The notes below the pieces were generated by a model, which was given only the letters and a program-made list of their open reading frames with translations, was not told where the DNA came from and made no database searches. The position numbers and the translations under genes are program-made. DNA of 13,395 bases, taken from contig CABTWT010000022.1 in assembly GCA_902488555.1 (NCBI GenBank), positions 1-13,395 on the forward strand. The letters run 5' to 3'. Below, piece by piece: positions 6,552 through 13,395 of this stretch. The DNA comes from an uncultured Anaerococcus sp. GTDB taxonomy: Bacteria > Bacillota_A > Clostridia > Tissierellales > Peptoniphilaceae. How positions within the stretch are numbered: position 1 is the stretch's first letter; each line of letters opens with the position of its first letter.

Positions 6552-7281
6552 AATTTATCCTCCGTAAATATAATCCTTGAGGATTCAAGGTTGGGTTTGC
6601 TTTCTTACCATTGTCAAAATAAGCCTTAAATTCGTCTATGGATAGTTTTTTTCTGCCAAGTTCTACAATGCTTCCACACATTATTCTCACTTGGTTGTGC
6701 AAAAAGCTATTGGCTGTAAAATATATTTCTAGTCTTTGTCCATTTCTCTTTAAATAACAATCGTCAATTGTCCTGATAGTATTAATCTCTAGGTTTTTAT
6801 CAGCCCTCATAAAGGCCTTAAAATCATGCTCTCCTTTGAGAGCTTCGAGCCCTTCTTCCATCTTTGATATATCAAGAGGATAAGTAATATGCTCCATATA
6901 TTTTCTATAGATAGGGTGCATAATCTTTTCTGTACATATTACATATTTATATGTCTTATTTATAGCTGAAAACCTAGCATGAAAACCTAGATCAACTTCT
7001 CTTGCCTCTAAAGCCAAGATATCATCTGGCAAATATGGGTCAAGATGAAAGTTAAAGGCACTAGGATTGATAGGGCTTGCTGTTAGAAAATTTACATATT
7101 GACTTTTGGCGTGAACTCCTGCGTCGGTTCTTCCAGCAGCAATTATCCTATTATTTTCACCAGTGACCTTATGGATGGCTTTCTTTACTTCATCTTCCAC
7201 ATTCCTATGGTCATTTTGCGATTGAAAACCGTGAAAATCACTTCCATCATAAGCAATTTTTAGTCTTATGTTTTTTATCAT
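6544..7281 (-). CDS. truA: tRNA pseudouridine(38-40) synthase TruA
   Basis: Converts uridines 38-40 in the anticodon arm of many tRNAs to pseudouridine. From the ATG at 7281 the protein has 245 residues beginning MIKNIRLKIAYDGSDFHGFQ, the standard TruA N-terminus. The catalytic motif GRTDAGVHA is at about 50-58 with the nucleophilic Asp at 53, followed by RYKY-type TYKYVI and the C-terminal NSFLHNQVRIMCGSIVELGRKK. An in-frame ATG at 7311 would add ten residues that do not look like TruA and would overlap ecfT by 34 bases. The 7281 start overlaps the ecfT stop as ATGA and is preferred. truA directly behind ecfA1-ecfA2-ecfT is the common Firmicute order. Confidence 0.95.
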   Translation of the reverse strand: MIKNIRLKIAYDGSDFHGFQSQNDHRNVEDEVKKAIHKVTGENNRIIAAGRTDAGVHAKSQYVNFLTASPINPSAFNFHLDPYLPDDILALEAREVDLGFHARFSAINKTYKYVICTEKIMHPIYRKYMEHITYPLDISKMEEGLEALKGEHDFKAFMRADKNLEINTIRTIDDCYLKRNGQRLEIYFTANSFLHNQVRIMCGSIVELGRKKLSIDEFKAYFDNGKKANPTLNPQGLYLRRINYD

Positions 7282-8072
7282 ATGAAGCGTTTGACGATTA
7301 TTATGATACAAAATCCTATAAATAGGAAAAGTGTCGTATAGTCAGTCTTATCCATATATATTTCATTTAATTTTGTACGCTCTTCGCCAATCCTATACAT
7401 ACGAGCTTCCATAGCTGTGGCAAGTTCATCAGACCTTTTAAAGGCGTTGATAAATAGTGGCACAAGTAGTGGAATCATGGCAACAGCCCTGTTTACAATA
7501 TTGCCAGATTCAAAATCTGCTCCCCTAGCCATCTGGGCCATACGGATTTTTTGGGCCTCATCAAATAGAGTCGGGATAAACCTTAGAGAAATACTAATCA
7601 TCATAGCAAGTTCTCCTGCTGGAAAACCAAAGCGTTTTAATGGTGAAAATAATTTTTCCAGACCATAGGTTAATTCCATTGGGCTTGTGGTATATGTTAG
7701 CACAGATGTTGATAAGATTATCAATACTAGTCTAAGTAGTGTAAAGGCAGTCCTATAAATACCCTCGTAAGTGACATTTAAAGGTCCAATATTTGCTATA
7801 GTCTTACCTGGTGTTGTAAACAAATTAATAATTCCAGTAATAATCATTATAAATAATAAGGGTTTAAGAGACCTAATTACACTTTTGATTGGAATTTTTG
7901 CAACTTTTAGCATAGCAATTAGCAAGGCTACAAAGGGTATGAAAGTTACAAAATCATCTACAAAAAATATCGTGATTATAAATAGAAAAACTCCTATTAT
8001 TTTCACCCTTGGATCTAGCCTATGAATGAAGGTATCAAAGGGCAAATATTGACCTATGCTTATTTTATTCAT
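7278..8072 (-). CDS. ecfT: ECF transporter transmembrane coupling protein EcfT
   Basis: Membrane component of an energy-coupling factor transporter: it links the two ATPases to interchangeable vitamin-binding S components. The 264 residues begin MNKISIGQYLPFDTFIHRLDPRVKI, as in many EcfT proteins, have about five to six hydrophobic helices, and carry the two cytoplasmic coupling motifs around MARGADFESG and MEARMYRIGEER, which contact the ATPase grooves. The Shine-Dalgarno TAGGAGT lies six bases before the ATG, inside the end of ecfA2 (8-base overlap). No S component is encoded nearby, so this is a shared (group II) module. Confidence 0.94.
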   Translation of the reverse strand: MNKISIGQYLPFDTFIHRLDPRVKIIGVFLFIITIFFVDDFVTFIPFVALLIAMLKVAKIPIKSVIRSLKPLLFIMIITGIINLFTTPGKTIANIGPLNVTYEGIYRTAFTLLRLVLIILSTSVLTYTTSPMELTYGLEKLFSPLKRFGFPAGELAMMISISLRFIPTLFDEAQKIRMAQMARGADFESGNIVNRAVAMIPLLVPLFINAFKRSDELATAMEARMYRIGEERTKLNEIYMDKTDYTTLFLFIGFCIIIIVKRFI

Positions 8073-8922
8073 GGCTTACTCCTAAGTGTCTAGCAAGTTC
8101 CTCAACGGCTGCATCTATAGTGTAAATATCATCTCTGATGTCTTCACCCTTTGCCTTGTAGGCTCTCATAAATTTTGCAATTTGTGGTATGTCTAAACCT
8201 ATGCTCTCAAGGTCCGCTTTAGTAAAGGTATCGTAGGTTGAGGCATCGCTAAACATCTCTCCCTTATTTAAAACGACAACCCTATCTACATATTCTGCCA
8301 CATCTTCCATAGAATGGCTTACCAAAACAATGGTAAGTTCTGGATCGTTATTGTAAATATTTATTATTTCATTAAAAATTTCTTCACGTCCCTTTGGATC
8401 AAGACCAGCGGTAAGCTCATCTAGGACTAGAACCTTTGGGTTCATAGATATAATTCCAGCTACAGCAACTCTTCTTTGTTGGCCACCTGATATTTCAAAT
8501 GGTGAGACATCCTTGTAAGATTCATAGTCAAGCCCTACTTTTTCCATGGAGGCTTTTACTCGCCTATCAATCTCTTCTTCAGATAATTTCATATTTTTAG
8601 GGCCAAAAGCTATGTCCTTTGCTATTGATTCTTCAAATAGCTGGTGCTCTGGATATTGGAAAACAAGACCTACCTTAAAACGTACATCTCGTCTCTTATC
8701 CTTATCCTTGGTGTTTATACCATCTACAATGACATCACCGTGGCTAGGTAATAAAAGTCCATTTAAAAGCTGAACCAAGGTTGATTTCCCTGATCCAGTT
8801 TGTCCGATTAGGCCAATTATTTCGTGGCTTTTTATCTTTAAATTGATATCTTTAAGAGCATATACTTCTCCAGCTACTCCCTCATTGTAAATGTAATCCA
8901 CATTTTTTAGTTCAATATTCAT
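8065..8922 (-). CDS. ecfA2: ECF transporter ATPase EcfA2
   Basis: One of the two ATPases of the ECF vitamin transporter. The 285 residues contain Walker A GQTGSGKST, a Q-loop region FQYPEHQLFEESIAKDIAFG that is typical of EcfA2, signature SGGQQRR, Walker B VLVLDE and switch histidine in LVSHSMEDV, then a C-terminal extension. After the catalytic glutamate the usual DEP proline is replaced by leucine (DELTAGLDP). Its ATG overlaps the ecfA1 stop as ATGA (8919-8922), with GGAGAG just upstream. It pairs with EcfA1 to form the asymmetric ATPase heterodimer. Confidence 0.94.
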   Translation of the reverse strand: MNIELKNVDYIYNEGVAGEVYALKDINLKIKSHEIIGLIGQTGSGKSTLVQLLNGLLLPSHGDVIVDGINTKDKDKRRDVRFKVGLVFQYPEHQLFEESIAKDIAFGPKNMKLSEEEIDRRVKASMEKVGLDYESYKDVSPFEISGGQQRRVAVAGIISMNPKVLVLDELTAGLDPKGREEIFNEIINIYNNDPELTIVLVSHSMEDVAEYVDRVVVLNKGEMFSDASTYDTFTKADLESIGLDIPQIAKFMRAYKAKGEDIRDDIYTIDAAVEELARHLGVSHE

Positions 8923-9740
8923 ATGCTCTCCAAAAACTCTTCAATACTAAGAGGTAGATTATCAAAATCTACCCCTTTCTCCTGTAGCTTGTAGGCAACT
9001 TCTGTAACTTGTGGAACAGCTAGGCCTAGTTTTTTCATTTTCTCAACCTGGGAAAATACTTCTAATGCCGAACCCTCAAGAGCCTTCTTGCCCTTATCTA
9101 GGACAATTATCTTATCAGCCTTGATAGCCTCTTCCATATAGTGGGTGATGTATATGATTGTTTTGCCATAGTCCTTATTAAGCTCAAGAACTAAATTTAT
9201 AACATCCTTTCTACCCTTAGGATCTAGCATGGCTGTAGGCTCATCAAAGATTATATAATCGCTCATCATAGCTATAACCCCAGCTATAGAAACTCTTTGC
9301 TTTTGACCACCAGAAAGGGTTGAAGGATTTCTCTTCTTATAATCATCCATCCTTACTAAAGATATAGCAGAATCTACTCTATCCCTAAGATCTGGGTTTG
9401 GTATTTGCAAATTTTCTACACCAAAGGCTACTTCTTCTTCAACTGTCGTAGCTACCATTTGGTTGTCGGGATTTTGAAAAACCATAGAACATTTTTTTCT
9501 AACATCCCATATTCTGTTTTCATCTTTTGCATTTAAATCATCTATCCAAATGTCCCCAATACTTGGAAGTATCTGGGCATTTATGAGTTTACCAAGAGTT
9601 GATTTGCCCGAACCATTGTGACCTAGGATTGCAACAAAGTCACCCTCGTTGATGTCAATATTTAGTCCATCGATGGCCTTATGCCCCACATTTTCTTCAT
9701 TTGATGGATAGATGTAGGTTAAATTTTCAATTTTTATCAT
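8919..9740 (-). CDS. ecfA1: ECF transporter ATPase EcfA1
   Basis: First ATPase of the ECF cassette, 273 residues. Walker A GHNGSGKST is at about 40-48. The Q-loop region FQNPDNQMVATTVEEEVAFG is the EcfA1 type (EcfA2 has the YPEHQLFEES variant). Signature LSGGQKQR, Walker B YIIFDEPT and switch histidine ITHYMEEA follow. The Shine-Dalgarno AGGAAAT overlaps the TAG stop of the L,D-transpeptidase gene, and the ATG is only eight bases beyond that stop, so the ECF genes are read together with the cell-wall enzyme. The N-terminal MIKIENLTYIYPSNEENVG fits family starts. Confidence 0.94.
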   Translation of the reverse strand: MIKIENLTYIYPSNEENVGHKAIDGLNIDINEGDFVAILGHNGSGKSTLGKLINAQILPSIGDIWIDDLNAKDENRIWDVRKKCSMVFQNPDNQMVATTVEEEVAFGVENLQIPNPDLRDRVDSAISLVRMDDYKKRNPSTLSGGQKQRVSIAGVIAMMSDYIIFDEPTAMLDPKGRKDVINLVLELNKDYGKTIIYITHYMEEAIKADKIIVLDKGKKALEGSALEVFSQVEKMKKLGLAVPQVTEVAYKLQEKGVDFDNLPLSIEEFLESI

Positions 9741-9748
9741 TATATTTC

Positions 9749-11164
9749 CTAATAAGTCATAGCTGGTGAATAGTTAGTACTTGATTCATAAACTACAACT
9801 GGTGTTAGAGGATCGACATTGTCAAAAAGTGTCTGAGCAACTGATGGTGGTAGGTTATAGCAACCATGAGATCCATTTGATAGGTAGATTTGTCCACCAA
9901 AGGCTCCCTTCCAAGGTGCATCGTGGAACCCTTCCCCGTCCCAACCTGTTGGCATCCAATATTTAACTTTTGTATTATACTCAGTTACCCTATCGAAATT
10001 TTGCCCTTTAAGAGTCGTATCTCTTACCTTTGATTGGATAGCACCCACGCCGACATTGCTTGCCCAGCCGTCATGAGGAATACCAGTAACAACATCTGAT
10101 TCTACGATTAGCTCACCATTTTTGTAAAACCACATTCTCTGACGAGATAGGTCAAGTTCAACATAGGTATCGCCTATATCTTCTCCACTATCAGTACGAG
10201 TAAAGGCTTGGTTGCTATATACCGGCTCTATATCTCCACTTTGTCTTTGGTTGACAAGTTCATAAATCTTATCAATAGTAGCATCTACGTCCAGTTTAAA
10301 ACCATACACTCCAGGGCCAACAACTATTGGTCCTATTCCAGTAGCGTTGAAATTACGACTTTTACCATAGGTATTAGTAGCCTCTGCCATATCACTTACA
10401 TAGGCTAAGACCTTATCGTAATTTAGTTCATAACCCTTATCTGTGAAGTCCATCAAATCTATAAGACTAGCACCCTCAAGTTTGTAGTCAAAACCATTAA
10501 AATTAAATTTGATAGACATATCATTTATTTTTTTAGAATCTGCAACTATATCTTGCAATTCTTTTGAATCTGACCTTACTTTTGGTCCTATATAAAAACT
10601 ATCGTCCAAAGCTATCTGATCGTTCTTGGTATTTATACTATCTATAATTTCTTTTTTTAGCTTAGCCTTATCAATTTTATTGCCTTCAATCTCTTTTTTA
10701 ACCACAAATTCATTGTTTTCTATGGCAATCTTAGCATCTTCTGGTTCTGTGATCCCATTCATTAGCTTTGAATCGTCTATAATTTTGTCAAGTTTGTTCT
10801 CATCATAAAAGACCCTATATTCAAAATCATAGTATTCTTTCCTACCTGTTATTAGTGATACTGGCCATACAAAAGGATTTTGATCAATTTTTGCTTGGCT
10901 AGGTAGTTCTACCTGATAATCTATATCTTCTGGTTTGATAGTAAGATTTCTATCATCTCTACCTGTGATTTCAAGGTTAAAATTCTTGGGACTAGTAGCC
11001 AAAGCTTCTTTTTTTGATGCATAAGAAATATCCCTACCGTTTAAGTATGTCCCTGGTAGGGCTATAAATGAAAATATAACTGTTACAATCAAATATATAG
11101 CTACTATAAATAAAAGTATTGATAGGCCTATTTTTTTGCCATCATTTTTCTTATTCTCAGTCAA
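9749..11164 (-). CDS. L,D-transpeptidase (YkuD) with PG_binding_4-like domain, membrane anchored
   Basis: Cell-wall enzyme that makes 3-3 peptidoglycan cross-links or attaches proteins to stem peptides; it acts outside the membrane. It has a transmembrane helix near the N-terminus (about 19-44), a long extracellular region resembling the PG_binding_4/VanW-associated fold, and a C-terminal YkuD domain. In the longest frame (475 residues) the catalytic motif is HD at about 418 and SHGCYN with Cys at 439. The longest frame starts at GTG 11176, but that codon is part of the Shine-Dalgarno GTGGAGG. I place the start at TTG 11164, five bases after GGAGG, giving 471 residues. It is two bases or fewer from the methyltransferase stop when the GTG is counted. 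It follows the RNA methyltransferase and precedes ecfA1. Confidence 0.9.
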   Translation of the reverse strand: MTENKKNDGKKIGLSILLFIVAIYLIVTVIFSFIALPGTYLNGRDISYASKKEALATSPKNFNLEITGRDDRNLTIKPEDIDYQVELPSQAKIDQNPFVWPVSLITGRKEYYDFEYRVFYDENKLDKIIDDSKLMNGITEPEDAKIAIENNEFVVKKEIEGNKIDKAKLKKEIIDSINTKNDQIALDDSFYIGPKVRSDSKELQDIVADSKKINDMSIKFNFNGFDYKLEGASLIDLMDFTDKGYELNYDKVLAYVSDMAEATNTYGKSRNFNATGIGPIVVGPGVYGFKLDVDATIDKIYELVNQRQSGDIEPVYSNQAFTRTDSGEDIGDTYVELDLSRQRMWFYKNGELIVESDVVTGIPHDGWASNVGVGAIQSKVRDTTLKGQNFDRVTEYNTKVKYWMPTGWDGEGFHDAPWKGAFGGQIYLSNGSHGCYNLPPSVAQTLFDNVDPLTPVVVYESSTNYSPAMTY

Positions 11165-11176
11165 GATTTCCTCCAC

Positions 11177-12304
11177 TTATTTATTTGCTGGTTTCTTGCC
11201 AAAATATTGATAAAAATCAACTTTTTGACCACCATTATATAATTTTCTCTTCTTAGAAAGCTTTTTGCTAAAGCTTTTATCGAAGTTTTCGTCACTTGTT
11301 ATAAAATACAAGGACCAAGTATCTAAATTCTTAAACTTATCATTTATCTTCTTATAAAGATCATCTGTATCAAAATCAGAAAGTCTCTTACCATAAGGAG
11401 GGTTTGATATCAAAATCCCATAGTCATCCCTTAGGGCCACAGATTTTATATCTCTTGTAATAAAGGAAATATCCTCTCCCACTCCAGCATTTATTGCATT
11501 ATTTTTAGCAAGGCTTATTGCCCTGCCAGATATGTCTGAACCAAGGATATTTAGTTTTACATTGTAGTCTATGGCATCTAGGGCTTCTTTTTTGGCCTTT
11601 TTATAGCAATCTTTATCTATAAAAATAAAGTTTTCAAAGTCAAAGGACCTATCGATACCTGGAGCAATGTTACGAGCTCTTCTTGCAGCTTCGATTAGTA
11701 TTGTTCCAGATCCACAAAATCCATCGAACAAAAACCTATCGGGATTGTAGAAAGATAAGTCTACCAATCCTGCTGCCAGGTTTTCCCTAAGAGGCGCCTT
11801 TACAGAATCTTCCCTGTATCCACGCTTGTGAAGACCTTCTCCAGAAGTATCAATCAAAATACTTGCTATATTTTTATTTATAGAAACTTCTATTTGAACT
11901 CTATGAGAAGATTTGCTAAAGTGACTAATCTTATACTTAGTCTTCATTGATTCAACTATAGCCTTCTCGCTTATAGATTGGATTGTCCTTACAGAAAAGA
12001 GTTTTGACTTATAAGTCCTAGCACCCACAATAAAATTGGAGTCTTTGTCTAGAAAATCAGGCCAATTAATGGCTTTTATCCCTTCAAAAAGTTGATCAAA
12101 ATCTTTTGCCTCAAATGTCTTAAGGATAAGATAGACCCTGTCAGCTTCTCTAAGATTAATATTAAGTTTTCCTACATCATCTAGATTAGCATCCAAGATG
12201 ATTTGTCCATCACTAAGCTTAAAATTTTCATAGCCCATATCTCTAAGTTGCCATTTAACCAAAGATTCTAGGCCAAAGCTAGTTGTAATCATAAATTTAG
12301 TCAT
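11177..12304 (-). CDS. THUMP-domain class I SAM-dependent RNA methyltransferase (RlmL/YpsC-like)
   Basis: Likely methylates 23S rRNA (guanine N2), as does the RlmL N-terminal half. The 375 residues begin with a short N-terminal domain, then a THUMP RNA-binding domain (about 45-155) with GLHKRGYR at 157-164, then a Rossmann methyltransferase domain. Motif I FDGFCGSGT is at 193-201 and the catalytic NPPYGKR at 301-307. This is the YpsC family size in Firmicutes. The ATG at 12304 lies six bases behind a perfect TATAAT box and has no Shine-Dalgarno, so the mRNA may be leaderless; an in-frame ATG at 12292 has no ribosome-binding site either. It is the first gene of the eight-gene operon. The exact modified base is not determined here. 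Confidence 0.9.
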   Translation of the reverse strand: MTKFMITTSFGLESLVKWQLRDMGYENFKLSDGQIILDANLDDVGKLNINLREADRVYLILKTFEAKDFDQLFEGIKAINWPDFLDKDSNFIVGARTYKSKLFSVRTIQSISEKAIVESMKTKYKISHFSKSSHRVQIEVSINKNIASILIDTSGEGLHKRGYREDSVKAPLRENLAAGLVDLSFYNPDRFLFDGFCGSGTILIEAARRARNIAPGIDRSFDFENFIFIDKDCYKKAKKEALDAIDYNVKLNILGSDISGRAISLAKNNAINAGVGEDISFITRDIKSVALRDDYGILISNPPYGKRLSDFDTDDLYKKINDKFKNLDTWSLYFITSDENFDKSFSKKLSKKRKLYNGGQKVDFYQYFGKKPANK

Positions 12305-12399
12305 AGTATTATTATAACAGCTATTTCAAATATTTCACCCAAAATAGACCCTTCTTTTATTTAATTTCACTAAAAAAGCCACATTTTTTGTGGCTAGTT
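12305..12399 (-). promoter_or_regulatory. Promoter of the methyltransferase-LDT-ecf-truA operon (-10 at 12316-12311)
   Basis: On the minus strand a -10 box TATAAT (12316-12311) is preceded by GTGAAA (12338-12333) with a 16-base spacer, four of six bases matching TTGACA. Transcription should start around 12305-12304, at or next to the ATG of the methyltransferase gene. The rest of this gap (12339-12399) holds the hydrolase terminator and short AT-rich sequence; nothing else was seen. Confidence 0.65.
12371..12396 (-). terminator. Intrinsic terminator after the alpha/beta hydrolase
   Basis: Minus strand AGCCACA (12395-12389), loop AAAAA, TGTGGCT (12383-12377), followed by five more T. This perfect 7-bp stem starts four bases after the TAA of the hydrolase gene. 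Confidence 0.88.
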
Positions 12400-13212
12400 T
12401 TACTTATTCTCTTCAAAGAACTCATACATTTTATTAAATATTATCTGCCTGTGGTCGTAGTTGGTAAATGAATGATCTGCTCCGTCGATTTCTTCGTATT
12501 GGCAGTGAGGGAAAGCTTTGTTTAACTTCTCATTTGAATCTTTAAAAACAAGCTCATCTTGGTTACCCCTTAGTATTAGGACATTGCCCTTGTATTTTTC
12601 TGCAGCTTCGTAGATATCGTATCTAAAGAAGTCCAACCAAAATCTCCTGTGAAGCTTCTCTCCACCTATATCGAAATCTTCAAGGTCTTTGATTTTTTTA
12701 ATCTTCTCTATTTCACTTAAGTTATCATATTCGTCTTCTACCCTAATTTGGACTGCAAGTTTTAGATAGTCAATGTTGTTCATATCACTTGCTGGTGCAA
12801 GTAGGGCTATGGCTCTTGGATTAATTTTTGCTCCTATTAGTGTTGATATAACTCCTCCAAGAGAATGGCCAATGAGATAAATCCTATCCTTATCTACATA
12901 TGACCTCATTTTTGTGAAATCATAAATCATATTTGCTTCGTATAGCTCTCTTGTTACAGTCATATCATAGAAGTCTCCATCGGACTCATTAGTCCCAGAA
13001 AAATCAAACCTTACGACAATATAACCTCTTTGGGTCAAATGTTTGGCATTTTGAATCCTCATCCAAGTTCTACCATCCCTATCACCACCAAAACCGTGAT
13101 ACATTATGACAGTTGGATATTTTTTATTTTTATCAAAATCATCCGGAGTATTTACTACTCCCCTTAGGACTATCCCATCTTTTTTTGAAATTTGCTCGTA
13201 AAAATATTTCAC
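12400..13212 (-). CDS. Alpha/beta hydrolase (esterase/S9 peptidase-like)
   Basis: Cytoplasmic serine hydrolase of about 270 residues. The oxyanion-hole region is MYHGFGGDRDG (about 37-47), the nucleophile motif GHSLGG is at 115-120 (Ser117), and the likely triad partners are Asp219 (GNQDELV) and His247 (GADHSF). A short cap lies between. This layout matches feruloyl/cinnamoyl-esterase-like and S9-type small hydrolases; the substrate cannot be told from the sequence. The start codon is GTG at 13212, directly after the TAA of the upstream gene (TAAGTG), with GGAG eight bases before it in the upstream gene's end. It is cotranscribed with the FAD-dependent oxidoreductase and closed by a terminator just after its stop. 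Confidence 0.85.
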   Translation of the reverse strand: MKYFYEQISKKDGIVLRGVVNTPDDFDKNKKYPTVIMYHGFGGDRDGRTWMRIQNAKHLTQRGYIVVRFDFSGTNESDGDFYDMTVTRELYEANMIYDFTKMRSYVDKDRIYLIGHSLGGVISTLIGAKINPRAIALLAPASDMNNIDYLKLAVQIRVEDEYDNLSEIEKIKKIKDLEDFDIGGEKLHRRFWLDFFRYDIYEAAEKYKGNVLILRGNQDELVFKDSNEKLNKAFPHCQYEEIDGADHSFTNYDHRQIIFNKMYEFFEENK

Positions 13213-13395
13213 TTAATTTTCTCCATTTAGGATCCTTGCCATCTCTACTCCAGATGCAGATGCTTGGGATAGGGAATGGGTTACTCCTGAGCCATCTCCT
13301 AGGCAATATAGGCCTTTTTGTGACGTTTCAAATTTATTGTCAACATCTACTACGGAGTTGTAGAATTTAACTTCTATACCATATAAAAGTGTGTC
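13213..13395 (-). CDS. NAD(P)/FAD-dependent oxidoreductase (COG2509-like), C-terminal fragment
   Basis: Only the last 60 codons are in the window. The translation includes FYNSVVDVDNKFET, then GLYCLGDGSGVTHSLSQASA, then SGVEMARILNGEN before the TAA. The GLY..GDGSG.THSLSQASASG block is the FAD-binding C-terminal motif (the Asp contacts the flavin ribityl chain) seen in the uncharacterised FAD-dependent dehydrogenases of Firmicutes. The N-terminus with the GxGxxG dinucleotide motif is beyond the right edge. The stop abuts the GTG start of the hydrolase, so the two genes are in one transcript. It is not listed as a full-length open frame because it is cut by the edge. Confidence 0.72.
   Translation of the reverse strand, partial: DTLLYGIEVKFYNSVVDVDNKFETSQKGLYCLGDGSGVTHSLSQASASGVEMARILNGEN

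Noticed and set aside
7281..7311. Upstream ATG of truA at 7311
   Set aside because: It adds ten residues unlike TruA and lengthens the overlap with ecfT; the ATG at 7281 begins the conserved N-terminus and overlaps the ecfT stop as ATGA.
7417..8025. Plus-strand frames opposite ecfT
   Set aside because: Hydrophobic reverse readings of a membrane protein gene; the minus-strand product has the EcfT motifs and the operon context.
13113..13370. Plus-strand frame of 85 codons across the hydrolase and oxidoreductase boundary
   Set aside because: It is antisense to two genes that are supported by motifs and by a shared stop/start junction; its product has no known motif.
1..13395. CRISPR arrays, tRNA or rRNA genes, phage genes and toxin-antitoxin pairs
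   Set aside because: No regularly spaced repeats, no cloverleaf-like or rRNA-like sequence and no fitting gene pairs were seen; almost all bases are covered by the minus-strand genes listed.

Overview
The window is a low-GC Gram-positive stretch in which every supportable gene lies on the minus strand. Leu codons are often CTA, TTA or CTT, Shine-Dalgarno sites are AGGAGG-like, and there is a complete ecfA1-ecfA2-ecfT-truA cluster, a lipoprotein-type substrate-binding protein and a YkuD-type L,D-transpeptidase. This fits an anaerobic Firmicute, most likely in the Peptoniphilaceae/Tissierellia area (an Anaerococcus-like organism is my best guess from general gene character; the sequence alone cannot prove it). 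The GC content, gene order and start signals look continuous from end to end, except at the extreme left, where a mobile element begins.

Reading along the minus strand (right to left): the right edge holds the C-terminal end of a FAD-dependent oxidoreductase (13213-13395), directly followed by an alpha/beta hydrolase (12400-13212) and an intrinsic terminator (about 12371-12396). A strong promoter at about 12311-12338, whose -10 box is only six bases from the next ATG, opens a run of eight tightly packed genes: a THUMP-domain RNA methyltransferase, an L,D-transpeptidase, the two ATPases and the transmembrane coupling protein of an energy-coupling factor (ECF) vitamin transporter, the tRNA pseudouridine synthase truA, a small four-helix membrane protein and a membrane-anchored DUF4097-like beta-solenoid protein. 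Genes overlap or abut, and a long hairpin with a T-tract (about 4973-5008) closes the run.

recQ follows immediately after that terminator (3177-4967). Downstream of recQ is a well-formed promoter, a TPP (thiamine pyrophosphate) riboswitch and its terminator (3001-3159). These control a four-gene thiamine-related operon: a DUF77/MTH1187-type thiamine-binding protein, an ABC permease, a ThiY/NMT1-like lipoprotein and an ABC ATPase. Together they should import thiamine or a pyrimidine precursor when TPP is scarce. The ECF module in the larger operon is a second vitamin uptake engine, whose substrate-binding S components must be encoded elsewhere.

The left edge is the 5' end of an IS3-family insertion sequence (about 1-106). 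It sits about 27 bases behind the last thiamine transporter gene, in the same orientation and with no terminator between them. No CRISPR array, tRNA, rRNA or phage gene was seen. Nothing here amounts to a clear new biological system. The more unusual points are the likely leaderless methyltransferase mRNA, recQ starting without a ribosome-binding site right behind a terminator, the insertion sequence at the tail of a riboswitch operon, and the uncharacterised membrane protein/DUF4097 pair in an operon with a cell-wall cross-linking enzyme.
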